Positions 14,118 through 21,909 of a stretch of DNA of 37,639 bases are shown in pieces. Location: NCBI GenBank assembly GCA_017416345.1, contig JAFQCR010000006.1, positions 1-37,639 on the forward strand, written 5' to 3'. The notes beneath the pieces were generated by a model. That model had not been told where the DNA came from. It saw only the letters and a list, made by a program, of their open reading frames with translations, and did no database searches. Source of the DNA: Clostridia bacterium. Lineage in GTDB: Bacteria > Bacillota > Clostridia > Oscillospirales > Acutalibacteraceae. Position 1 is the stretch's first letter; each line of letters opens with the position of its first letter. The translations under genes and the position numbers were made by a program.

Positions 14118-15473
14118 ATGTACGCAATAGGAATTGATATCGGCACCACGTCGGTGTCGGGAATACTGCACGGCGTGGCCGACGGTAAGGTCGTGCGGTC
14201 GCTGACCGTGCCGAACGATACCTTTATAAAAAGTCCGTTCCCGTGGGCCAAACTGCAGGATGCAAACCGCCTTTTGGAGATTGCAAAAGGCGTTTTGACC
14301 GAACTTTTAAGCGGCGGTGAGAAGGTGGTCTCCATCGGTATCACGGGTCAGATGCACGGTATCGTGTATCTTGATCGCAAGGGTGAGCCGATAAGTGACC
14401 TATGTATATGGCAGGACGGTCGTGGTGATCTTTTCTATAAGGATGATAAAAGCTATTCTGCATTTATGACCGAAGAAACGGGTTATAATGTTGCAACGGG
14501 CTATGGCTCGGTGACCTATTTTTACGATAACGAAAACGGCTTTGTGCCCGAAAACGCCGATGTTTTCTGCACCGTTCACGACCTTTTTGCAATGCGTCTT
14601 GCAGGACTTAAAAGACCCGTTACCCATCCGTCGGATGCCGCATCGCTGGGACTTTTTGACCTTAAAAGCGGTCGGTTTGATGTTGAAGCCATCCAAAAGC
14701 TTGGGCTTAAAACCTATATGTTTCCCGATGTTTGCCGTGAAAACACCGTTTTGGGTCATTACAACGGCATTCCAATAAGCGTTGCGATAGGGGATAATCA
14801 GGCAAGCTTTTTGGGCTCGGTCTCCGATATAAAGAACAGTATTCTCATAAACGTCGGCACGGGTAGTCAGGTTTCGTGCTATACCGATTCTGTCCCAAAA
14901 AGCGCCGCCGTTGATTGCCGTCCGTTGGTCGACGGAGGCTATATCCTGGCAGGCTCGTCACTTTGCGGCGGCAGAGCTTACGCAATGCTTGAAAAGCTTT
15001 TCCGTGAGATCGCCGAGGGTGTAACGGGTGTCAAGGTGGACAGCGCTTACAAAATGATGGACGCCTTGACCGACGGAGAATCGGACAGCGAGCTTACCGT
15101 CAACACACAGTTTGGCGGAACCCGTGAGAATCCCGAATTAAGGGGCAGTATCTGTAACATAAATACCGAAAATCTCACCGCAAAAGCGCTTTGCGACGGC
15201 TTTATGAACGGTATGGCCAAGGAGCTTTTTGATATGTTCAATGCAATGAAGCCGTATCTTGATTCGTCGCCCAAGGTGGCGGTCGGCTCGGGCAACGGTG
15301 TCAGAAACAACAAGGCTTTGAGCCGTGTGATTGAAAGGATGTTCGGTATCCCGCTGATGATACCCAAAACCCAAGAGGAAGCCGCATTTGGTGCTTCGTT
15401 GTTTGCTTTAGTGTCGGCAAGGGTCATCCGTGATCTTGAAACGGCAGGCAAGCTGATAAAATACGAGGAGTGA
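14118..15473 (+). CDS. FGGY-family carbohydrate kinase, sedoheptulokinase-like
   Basis: The protein has 451 residues from ATG 14118, with GAGGAT overlapping the GRE stop. It has the FGGY signatures: N-terminal phosphate loop GIDIGTTS (5-12), GQMHG, WQDGR, catalytic base D226 in AIGDNQAS, nucleotide loop VGTGSQVS, and GSGNGVRNN near the C-terminus. The order ATGYGSVTYFY, VHDLFAMRLAG and PSDAASLGLFD is closest to sedoheptulokinase (SHPK) proteins as I remember them, rather than xylulokinase or glycerol kinase. It should phosphorylate a ketose or polyol, perhaps a heptulose or deoxyketose produced by or feeding the glycyl radical enzyme. The tight spacing on both sides shows it belongs to the GRE operon. 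Confidence 0.85.
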   Translation: MYAIGIDIGTTSVSGILHGVADGKVVRSLTVPNDTFIKSPFPWAKLQDANRLLEIAKGVLTELLSGGEKVVSIGITGQMHGIVYLDRKGEPISDLCIWQDGRGDLFYKDDKSYSAFMTEETGYNVATGYGSVTYFYDNENGFVPENADVFCTVHDLFAMRLAGLKRPVTHPSDAASLGLFDLKSGRFDVEAIQKLGLKTYMFPDVCRENTVLGHYNGIPISVAIGDNQASFLGSVSDIKNSILINVGTGSQVSCYTDSVPKSAAVDCRPLVDGGYILAGSSLCGGRAYAMLEKLFREIAEGVTGVKVDSAYKMMDALTDGESDSELTVNTQFGGTRENPELRGSICNINTENLTAKALCDGFMNGMAKELFDMFNAMKPYLDSSPKVAVGSGNGVRNNKALSRVIERMFGIPLMIPKTQEEAAFGASLFALVSARVIRDLETAGKLIKYEE

Positions 15474-15476
15474 ACC

Positions 15477-16532
15477 ATGAAAATGGAAAATTTGCTTAAA
15501 AAGCCTATATTTTTTGAACCCAACCGTGTTGGTCGTGTATACCTCGGCGGTGCGCTGTTTGCCGACTTTTTTGGGGACGGTTCGACCGACGGCTTTGAGC
15601 CCGAGGAATGGGTCGCATCCAACGTGAAGGCTATAAACAAGGTCTCAAAGGGTGAGAAAGAGGGCGTTTCAAGGGTCAAGGATACCGATATATATTTTGA
15701 TGACCTTTTGACAGAACACAAGGCAGAAATGCTGGGTGACCGTGAGGAATTCGGTGTGCTGACCAAGGTCTTGGACAGTGCCATAAGGCTTCCTGCTCAA
15801 GCCCATCCCGACAAGGCGTTTTCAAGGGAGCATTTCAACTCGAACTACGGCAAGGCCGAGTCTTGGGTGGTGCTGGCCACAAGAGAGAATGCAAGTCTTT
15901 ACTTTGGCTTCAACAAGCAGTACACCGAGGATGAGTTTAAGGCCGCCATTGAGCAAAGCAAGACCGACAAATCGGCTATGGAGCGCCTTTTGAACCGTAT
16001 CCCCGTCAAAACGGGTGATGTGTTTTTTGTGCCGGCCAAAATGGCACACGCCATCGGTGCAGGGTGCTTGATTCTGGAGATTCAAGAGCCGTCGGACTTC
16101 ACCGTTCAGCCCGAATATTGGTGCGGTGAGTATCTTTTGAATGATAAGGAAATGTATATCGACCTTCCGAAGGACACCGCCGTCAAGGTGTTTGACTTCT
16201 CGGTGTTCGGTGAAGAAGCCGTCAATATGGGCAGAAAGATTCCGCAGGTGATTTCGGACAAAAACGGTGTGAAGCACGAGGCGCTGATAACCTATTCCGA
16301 TACACCTTGCTTTGCGGTTGAAAGGTATGTGCTGAATAACGCCGAAACCGTTTTGGAGCATAAGCCGTGTGTGTACGTTGTGACCGAGGGTGAGGGTGCC
16401 GTGCTTTGCGGCGGTGACGAAAAGCCGCTTAAAAAGGGTGATTATTTCTTCCTGCCGTTTGCCGCCGACGAGACCGTTATTAAAACCGATACAGCCATTA
16501 CGGTCGTGGCTTGTCTGCCGCCCGAAAAATAA
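15477..16532 (+). CDS. Class I mannose-6-phosphate isomerase-like cupin
   Basis: This 351-residue protein is of the size of short bacterial ManA proteins. The metal-binding residues are Q108 and H110 in AQAHPDK, E128 in GKAESWVVL and H191 in MAHAIGAG. A second cupin-like domain lies at the C-terminus (EGEGAVLCGG, KKGDYFFLP). The family interconverts mannose-6-phosphate and fructose-6-phosphate using Zn2+. As the last gene of the GRE operon, 3 nt after the kinase stop and with GAGGAG upstream, it may act on a different aldose/ketose phosphate. There is no mannose transporter or mannosidase beside it. Canonical ManA function is therefore possible but not shown. Confidence 0.85.
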   Translation: MKMENLLKKPIFFEPNRVGRVYLGGALFADFFGDGSTDGFEPEEWVASNVKAINKVSKGEKEGVSRVKDTDIYFDDLLTEHKAEMLGDREEFGVLTKVLDSAIRLPAQAHPDKAFSREHFNSNYGKAESWVVLATRENASLYFGFNKQYTEDEFKAAIEQSKTDKSAMERLLNRIPVKTGDVFFVPAKMAHAIGAGCLILEIQEPSDFTVQPEYWCGEYLLNDKEMYIDLPKDTAVKVFDFSVFGEEAVNMGRKIPQVISDKNGVKHEALITYSDTPCFAVERYVLNNAETVLEHKPCVYVVTEGEGAVLCGGDEKPLKKGDYFFLPFAADETVIKTDTAITVVACLPPEK

Positions 16533-16554
16533 TATAAAAATCCGTGAATTATCA

Positions 16555-16583
16555 TTGACACCGTAAATCTGCGGTGCTACAAT
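16555..16583 (+). promoter_or_regulatory. Promoter with operator-like inverted repeat, SGNH gene
   Basis: TTGACA (16555-16560), 17 bp, TACAAT (16578-16583). An inverted repeat CACCG (16559-16563) and CGGTG (16572-16576) fills the spacer, which suggests repression. Confidence 0.75.
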
Positions 16584-16615
16584 GACAAGGTAAAAATCCT
16601 TTGGGAGGTAATTTT

Positions 16616-17260
16616 ATGTCAAAGTTAATTTTGTTTCAGGGAGATTCCATAACCGATTGCGGCCGTGCCCGTGACAACAACGTAAACGTTGGTGTCGGCT
16701 ATCCGTTGCTCATAAAGGCAACGCTCGGTCATGATGCACCCAATGAATATCAGTTCATCAACCGAGGTATCAGCGGCAACCGTGTTGTTGACCTTTATGC
16801 CCGTATCAAAAAGGATTTTATCAATCTCAAGCCCGATTACGCCAGCATTTACATCGGCGTAAACGATGCCTGGCACGAGATAAACGATAAAAACGGTGTT
16901 GATACCGAAAAGTTTGAAAAAATATACACAATGATGCTTGATGAGATATATGCCGCTTGCCCCAACATTAAGCTCATTATCATTGCACCGTATGTTCTGC
17001 ACGGCCCTGCAACAGCCGACTGCGAGACCATCCCCAACCGTTGGGAGCTTTTCCAAAGGGATGTTGCCGAAAAGGCCGCCGTTTGCAAAAAAATGGCCGA
17101 AAAGTATAACCTTCCGCTTATCGAGCTTCAGCCTGCATTTGATGCCGCCTGCGAAAAGGCAGAGCCGGGATTTTGGACAGCCGACGGTGTTCATCCCACC
17201 GCACACGGTCACGAAATTATCAAAAGACTCTGGCTTGAGGCTTTTGAGAAAATCAAATAA
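16616..17260 (+). CDS. SGNH/GDSL-family hydrolase (esterase)
   Basis: The protein has 214 residues from ATG 16616, with GGGAGG 7 nt upstream. All four SGNH blocks are present: GDSIT with S11, the NRGISGNR glycine block near residue 51, GVND with N83, and the D190-G-V-H193 dyad in TADGVHPT. There is no signal peptide, so it acts in the cytoplasm. Family members deacylate or deacetylate carbohydrates, lipids or small esters. A role removing acyl groups from a sugar imported for this metabolic region is plausible but not shown. The gene has its own promoter and terminator. Confidence 0.88.
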   Translation: MSKLILFQGDSITDCGRARDNNVNVGVGYPLLIKATLGHDAPNEYQFINRGISGNRVVDLYARIKKDFINLKPDYASIYIGVNDAWHEINDKNGVDTEKFEKIYTMMLDEIYAACPNIKLIIIAPYVLHGPATADCETIPNRWELFQRDVAEKAAVCKKMAEKYNLPLIELQPAFDAACEKAEPGFWTADGVHPTAHGHEIIKRLWLEAFEKIK

Positions 17261-17269
17261 CCTTTCTTT

Positions 17270-17300
17270 CCGAGTGTCAAACGGCACTCGGATTTTTGTT
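17270..17300 (+). terminator. Terminator after the SGNH gene
   Basis: CCGAGTGTC (17270-17278), loop AAAC, GGCACTCGG (17283-17291), then ATTTTTGTT. Confidence 0.8.
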
Positions 17301-17321
17301 GTATTATATTCAAATCCCACC

Positions 17322-17350
17322 TTGTCAATAAAAAAGCAATGTGGTACAAT
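17322..17350 (+). promoter_or_regulatory. Promoter for the M20-glycerate kinase-NTPase unit
   Basis: TTGTCA (17322-17327), 17 bp, TACAAT (17345-17350). Transcription would start near 17357, which excludes the in-frame ATG at 17339 as the translation start. Confidence 0.65.
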
Positions 17351-17383
17351 TATCCTATATCGAACTTGAAAGAAGGCTACAAT

Positions 17384-18535
17384 GTGGACAAGGAAATTTT
17401 GTTTCAAAAAATAGACTCGCTTTACGAAAAATACCTCAAGGTCTGGGAGGATGTTTGCAATATCGAAAGTCCGACCGACTTTAAAAAAGGCGTTGACGCT
17501 TGCGGTGATTACTTTGTAAAGTGCGCCAAAGCTCTGGGTTGGGACGTTGAAAAGCTTCCGCAACCTGTTTCGGGCGACCCTATCTGTATTACTATGAACC
17601 CCGAAGCCAAGGGTACACCTATCAGCCTTTCGGGTCATATCGACACGGTACATCCCGCGGGATTGTTCGGCACACCTGCCGTTCGCTTTGATGATGAAAA
17701 GATCTACGGTCCCGGTGTTACCGATTGCAAAGGCGGCGTTGTCGGTGCTTTGTATGCAATGGAGGTCTTGCATAACTTGGGTTATGCTGACCGTCCCGTA
17801 AAATTGATTATTCAAACCGACGAGGAAGGCAGCTCTAAAGGGAGCGATAAGGCCACTATCAACTGGATATGCGACAAGGCCAAGGGTAGCCGTGCTTTCT
17901 TGAATCTTGAGGGCTATACCAAGGGCGAAGCTTGTATTCAGCGCAAGGGTATTCTCACACTGAAATTTAAGATCACAGGCATTGCGGCTCACTCTTCTGC
18001 TTGTGCCACAAGCGGTGCCAATGCCATTATTGAGGCGGCGCACAAAATGCTTGAACTCGAAAAGCATAAAGACAACGAGGGCTTGACCTGCAGCTGTAAT
18101 ATGATAAGTGGCGGCAATGCTGTGAATACCGTTGCGGGATATTGCGAGTTTGTCTGTAACGTCCGTTTTGCCACGGCTCAACAGCTTGAACAAATTAAGG
18201 CAGAGGCCAAAGCCCTTGCGGATACTGTTTATATAAAGGGCTGTAAGACCGAGCTTGAGATCGACGGCTTCAGAGTGGCTATGGAGCGTGTTGAACGCAA
18301 CTTAAAATTGGTTGATGACCTGAATAAGGCTTTTGTAAAATACGGTTTACCTGAGCTTAAAGCTTCCAAGCGCACGGGCGGTTCGGATGCCGCCGATGCT
18401 ACCGTTTACGGATTGACGGCGGTCGATTCGATCGGAACCGAGGGCGGCAGAATACACTCGGCCGAGGAGTTCGGTATAAAAGCCTCCTTGAAGGAATGTG
18501 CCAAGCGTTTGGCTGCGGCTGTTCTGGAATTATGA
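17384..18535 (+). CDS. M20-family metallopeptidase (ArgE/DapE/CPG2-like)
   Basis: The protein has 383 residues from GTG 17384, chosen because AAGAAGG is 7 nt upstream and the promoter lies at 17322-17350. An ATG two bases earlier is out of frame. The di-zinc site is complete: H85 and D87 in SGHIDTVHP, bridging D114 in GVTDCKGG, E147-E148 in TDEEGSS, E176, and H358 in GGRIHSAEE. The dimerisation domain lies at about residues 185-300. The family removes N-acyl, aminoacyl or C-terminal residues (ArgE, DapE, carboxypeptidase G2). The TDEEGSS and GGSDAAD elements are most like glutamate carboxypeptidase/CPG2 relatives. It is a cytoplasmic hydrolase, with substrate not determined. Confidence 0.87.
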   Translation: MDKEILFQKIDSLYEKYLKVWEDVCNIESPTDFKKGVDACGDYFVKCAKALGWDVEKLPQPVSGDPICITMNPEAKGTPISLSGHIDTVHPAGLFGTPAVRFDDEKIYGPGVTDCKGGVVGALYAMEVLHNLGYADRPVKLIIQTDEEGSSKGSDKATINWICDKAKGSRAFLNLEGYTKGEACIQRKGILTLKFKITGIAAHSSACATSGANAIIEAAHKMLELEKHKDNEGLTCSCNMISGGNAVNTVAGYCEFVCNVRFATAQQLEQIKAEAKALADTVYIKGCKTELEIDGFRVAMERVERNLKLVDDLNKAFVKYGLPELKASKRTGGSDAADATVYGLTAVDSIGTEGGRIHSAEEFGIKASLKECAKRLAAAVLEL

Positions 18536-18585
18536 TAAATTCTTGATTTTACGATCTCAAAAATTATTTGATCTGTGAGGATTTT

Positions 18586-19713
18586 ATGAAGCTTGTAATA
18601 GCCATTGATTCTTTTAAGGGCAGTCTTTCGTCAATTGAGGCAGGCAACGCCGTTAAAGAGGCGGCCTTAAAGGCGTTTGATACCCCTTTAGTCACGGTCT
18701 GTCCTTTGGCCGACGGCGGTGAGGGTACCGTTGAGGCGCTTTGCGAAGGCTTAGGCGGAAGGATGGTCAAGGTCGATGTGACAGGGCCTTTATACTCGCC
18801 CGTCGAGGCCGAATACTGCATCCTGCCCGACGGCAAAACCGCCATAATGGAAATGGCCTCGGCGGCAGGTATAACGCTTGTACCCGATAATATGCGTAAC
18901 CCCTTGAACACCACCACCTACGGTGTAGGTGAGATGATACGTGATGCTGTCTCACGGGGCTGCAGGGAGTTTATCATCGGTATAGGCGGAAGTGCCACCA
19001 ACGACGGTGGCACGGGTATGTTGAGAGCTTTAGGCTTTGAGTTTTTCAAGGAAAACGGTCAGCCTATGGGTATGGGCGCAAAGGGTCTTAAAGAGTTGTG
19101 CTCGATCTCGACTGAAAATGCTATGCCCGAGCTTTCAAAATGTAGTTTCCGCATTGCCTGCGACGTTACCAATCCGCTTTGCGGTCAAAACGGCTGCAGT
19201 GCTGTGTTTGGCCCACAAAAGGGCGCTACGCCCGAAACTGTGTCGGATATGGACAAGTGGCTTGAAGGCTATGCGAGCATTGTTAAAGATATTTTGCCCA
19301 ATGCCGACCCCAACGCCCCGGGAGCAGGTGCCGCAGGCGGTCTCGGGTTTGCTTTTTCGGCATTCTTGGATGCCGAGCTGAAATCGGGCATAAAGATCGT
19401 GTCGGAATTGACCCACCTTGAAGAACACATCAAAAATGCTGATATAGTAATAACAGGCGAGGGAAGACTTGATTCGCAGACAGTCTTTGGCAAGGCTCCG
19501 ATAGGCGTTGCCAAGCTTGCAAAAGCTCACGGCAAAAGGGTAATTGCCTTTGCAGGCTGTGTGACCGAGGATGCCGAAGCGCTGAACGACTGCGGAATAG
19601 ATGCCTTTTTCCCGATACTTCGCAGTGTTGTCACTTTGGATGAGGCGCTTGACAAAAACAACGCTTATAAAAATCTGGTCAGCACCGCATATCAGGTATT
19701 CAGACTGCTCTAA
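18586..19713 (+). CDS. Glycerate kinase, GarK/GlxK family
   Basis: The protein has 375 residues from ATG 18586, with TGAGGAT upstream. It shows the family pattern: N-terminal AIDSFKGSLSS, ADGGEGTVEAL, the central GIGGSATNDGGTGMLRALG loop, VFGPQKGA, and GEGRLDSQT(V)FGKAP near the C-terminus. It phosphorylates D-glycerate, usually giving 2-phosphoglycerate in this family, which feeds lower glycolysis. The gene is 50 bp after the M20 peptidase and 32 bp before the NTPase with no terminator, so the three are likely one operon. It could drain glycerate formed by oxidation of C3 fragments from the nearby sugar pathways. Confidence 0.93.
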   Translation: MKLVIAIDSFKGSLSSIEAGNAVKEAALKAFDTPLVTVCPLADGGEGTVEALCEGLGGRMVKVDVTGPLYSPVEAEYCILPDGKTAIMEMASAAGITLVPDNMRNPLNTTTYGVGEMIRDAVSRGCREFIIGIGGSATNDGGTGMLRALGFEFFKENGQPMGMGAKGLKELCSISTENAMPELSKCSFRIACDVTNPLCGQNGCSAVFGPQKGATPETVSDMDKWLEGYASIVKDILPNADPNAPGAGAAGGLGFAFSAFLDAELKSGIKIVSELTHLEEHIKNADIVITGEGRLDSQTVFGKAPIGVAKLAKAHGKRVIAFAGCVTEDAEALNDCGIDAFFPILRSVVTLDEALDKNNAYKNLVSTAYQVFRLL

Positions 19714-19745
19714 AAACTACATTTCTCATTTTACGGAGGCCGAGA

Positions 19746-20366
19746 ATGAAAAGAATTACCAAAATAGTTGTCACGGGCGGTCCGTGCGGCGGAAAATCCA
19801 CCGCTTTGGAGCGCATAAAAGAGGAATTCTGCGCCAAAGGCTATACCGTTCTGATCGTTGCCGAAACGGCGACCGAGCTGATAAGCGGCGGTGTTGCGCC
19901 GTGGACCTGCGGCACCAACGGACAGTATCAGATGTGCCAGATGAAACTCCAGCTTGAAAAGGAGCGTGTTTTTGAGCTTGCGGCAGGTACGATGCCGCAG
20001 GAAAACATACTCATTGTGTGCGACCGAGGTCTTATGGACAACCACGCATATATGACCGAGGAGGAATATTTCGAGTCGCTGAAGTTCATAGGCATGACCG
20101 AGCAGGAGGCCTTCGGGGAATATGCGGCGGTGTTCCACCTTGTTACGGCGGCCAAGGGTGCCGAAAGGTTTTACACTACCGCCAACAACACAGCCCGAAC
20201 CGAAACGGTCACCGAGGCGAGGGCGCTGGATGAAAAGACCGTAAGCGTTTGGGAAGCGCATCCGTATCACAGAATTATCGACAACTCGACTGATTTTAAC
20301 GGAAAAATGGACCGCTTGATCCAAGAGATCGACCGATTTCTTCGGTCGACACAGACAACTGAATGA
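19746..20366 (+). CDS. NadR-like P-loop NTPase/kinase (AAA_28 type)
   Basis: This 206-residue protein has a P-loop GGPCGGKST at residues 11-19 and a Walker-B-like strand ILIVCDRG with D93. The layout resembles the AAA_28 family, which includes the ribosylnicotinamide kinase domain of NadR. It presumably phosphorylates a small nucleoside-like metabolite or acts as a regulatory NTPase. CGGAGG sits 6 nt before the ATG. It follows glycerate kinase closely and immediately precedes the CARF/RyR/kinase cluster, but a hairpin and a new strong promoter separate them. A link to NAD-type ligands of that cluster is attractive but speculative. Confidence 0.7.
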   Translation: MKRITKIVVTGGPCGGKSTALERIKEEFCAKGYTVLIVAETATELISGGVAPWTCGTNGQYQMCQMKLQLEKERVFELAAGTMPQENILIVCDRGLMDNHAYMTEEEYFESLKFIGMTEQEAFGEYAAVFHLVTAAKGAERFYTTANNTARTETVTEARALDEKTVSVWEAHPYHRIIDNSTDFNGKMDRLIQEIDRFLRSTQTTE

Positions 20367-20373
20367 GTTTTTC

Positions 20374-20410
20374 GATCAGGGGATGTAAAAGTCTCCTGAT
20401 CTTCTTTTAC
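20374..20410 (+). terminator. Possible terminator after the NTPase gene
   Basis: GATCAGG (20374-20380) and CCTGATC (20395-20401) form a 7-bp stem followed by TTCTTTTAC. The T-tract is interrupted, so it is weak. Confidence 0.4.
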
Positions 20411-20519
20411 CCCTTCAAATTTTGTATCGGTTGGCGTGTTATATTGTTGATATAAGGCAAAATTATACCTTTGATGTGTGAAATTCGGCAAATAATCAAC
20501 GTTTAAGGCGTCGGATTTG

Positions 20520-20548
20520 TTGACATTGGTAAAATTTTGAGTTATAAT
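20520..20548 (+). promoter_or_regulatory. Consensus promoter of the CARF-nuclease/RyR/CASTOR unit
   Basis: TTGACA (20520-20525), exactly 17 bp, TATAAT (20543-20548). This is a perfect match to the vegetative consensus and suggests constitutive expression. The predicted transcript start near 20555 lies on top of an in-frame ATG, so translation must begin further down. Confidence 0.8.
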
Positions 20549-20574
20549 CAACTATGTATAAGGAGGGGTGTTTC

Positions 20575-21819
20575 TTGACGGCTGTTGAATTTTATGACCG
20601 TACACCGGTGGAAAATATAATCAGTTCGGTAACGACCGCTCCCGACAAGATAATTTTCATAGGCGACGGTAAGCGAATGAAGAAGTTTCACGGAAATTTC
20701 AGAGCATTTCTTGCCGGCAGGGGAATAGACACCAAGCTTGAGTACCGCAGCATCAACCGTCACGACCTTGACAGCATTGTCAAGGTGCTGACCGATATCG
20801 TGGAAAACGAGGATGAGTGCTTTTTTGATCTCACGGGCGGCGATGATCTGGCGCTTGTGGCAATGGGTATCGTTTATCAGAAATACAAGGATACCAAAAA
20901 ACTTCAGATGCAAAGGTTCAACATCCGCAACGGCGTGGTCACCGATTGCGACGATGACGGAACCGTTATATACGAGGGCACTCCCGAGCTTACGGTTGCC
21001 GAAAACATTATGCTGCACGGCGGCTCTATCAGAAAGTCTGAGTTTGATTCCAGAGTTAACGAATGGGAGCTTACCGAGGATTTTAAGACCGATGTTGAGC
21101 TTATGTGGGAGATATGCCGCAGAGACCCCGGCCTTTGGAATACCCAGCTTAACGTGCTGGCCGCACTTGACGATTTTGCGGCCGATGAGGATTCCCTGGA
21201 GGTCTCGGTGAACCTTGCAAATGTTGAGGAGCATCTTGAAAACGTCGGTGTTAAGTATGTTTCGGTGCTTGAGATGCTGATAGAGCTCTTCAGAAACGAG
21301 TTGATACTCGACCTGTCTGCCGATGAGGAGCATATTTCCTACAGCTATAAGAACCAACAGATCAAAAAGTGTCTTACCAAGGCCGGTAATGTGCTGGAGC
21401 TTAAGGTACTGGTTGCCGCAGGCGACCTTACCGAAAAGGACGGAAGCCCTTATTACACCGACAGCTTAAGCAGTGTTTTTATCGATTGGGACGGCGAGGA
21501 GCATTGCATCGGGGATGACGAAAAGGATACCGAAAACGAGATAGATGTCATTCTGATGAAGGGTATGGTTCCCGTGTTTATCTCCTGTAAAAACGGTCAG
21601 GTGGGTGACGATGAGCTGTACAAGCTGGATGCCGTTGCCAACCGCTTTGGCTCAAGGCACGTGAAAAAGATACTCATTGCGACCTATCTCGGCAAAAAGG
21701 CGCAGAGCATGGAATATTTCAGACAACGTGCCAAGGATATGAACATCACGCTGATCGACGGTGTTCACAAGCTTGATTACGATGAGTTTCAAAGGATGAT
21801 CCGCAACCTTTCGGTCTGA
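20575..21819 (+). CDS. CARF-wHTH-DUF1887 nuclease-like protein (Card1/Can2-like), not linked to CRISPR
   Basis: The protein has 414 residues from TTG 20575, which is 8 nt after AAGGAGG. The N-terminal CARF-type Rossmann domain covers about 1-130: strand KIIFIGDG near 25-32 and FDLTGGDDLALVAMG with TGGD at 87-90, where CARF proteins have TGGTK. A winged-helix segment lies at about 205-265. The C-terminal PD-(D/E)xK domain of DUF1887 has E275, E322, D324 in ENEIDVILMKG and S337-C338-K339 in VFISCKNG. In Card1/Can2 this effector is switched on by cyclic oligoadenylate and cuts DNA and/or RNA. Here the catalytic Glu position is Ser, which may weaken or relocate activity. No cas gene or array is nearby. 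It is the first gene of the cluster, and its ligand is unknown. Confidence 0.83.
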   Translation: MTAVEFYDRTPVENIISSVTTAPDKIIFIGDGKRMKKFHGNFRAFLAGRGIDTKLEYRSINRHDLDSIVKVLTDIVENEDECFFDLTGGDDLALVAMGIVYQKYKDTKKLQMQRFNIRNGVVTDCDDDGTVIYEGTPELTVAENIMLHGGSIRKSEFDSRVNEWELTEDFKTDVELMWEICRRDPGLWNTQLNVLAALDDFAADEDSLEVSVNLANVEEHLENVGVKYVSVLEMLIELFRNELILDLSADEEHISYSYKNQQIKKCLTKAGNVLELKVLVAAGDLTEKDGSPYYTDSLSSVFIDWDGEEHCIGDDEKDTENEIDVILMKGMVPVFISCKNGQVGDDELYKLDAVANRFGSRHVKKILIATYLGKKAQSMEYFRQRAKDMNITLIDGVHKLDYDEFQRMIRNLSV

Positions 21820-21832
21820 CGGACAAGTTTTT

Positions 21833-21871
21833 AATGATGCGTAAGGCTGCGCCTTGCGTTCAGATATCATT
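21833..21871 (+). other. Intercistronic hairpin without T-tract
   Basis: AATGAT (21833-21838) pairs with ATCATT and encloses CGTAAGGC-TGC-GCCTTGCG. With no T-run it is more likely an mRNA processing or stability element than a terminator. Confidence 0.4.
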
Positions 21872-21909
21872 TATCGCTTGGATTAAAAGCGGTAATAAGA
21901 GGTGTTTTT

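Noticed and set aside
16625-18193. Minus-strand open frame of 522 codons
   Set aside because: It lies opposite the SGNH and M20 genes and spans their promoter and terminator. The plus-strand genes have complete catalytic motifs and ribosome sites, so this is a codon-bias shadow.
20554-20574. Upstream ATG for the CARF-nuclease gene
   Set aside because: It lies six bases after the -10 box, at or before the expected transcript start. AAGGAGG lies downstream of it and fits the TTG at 20575.
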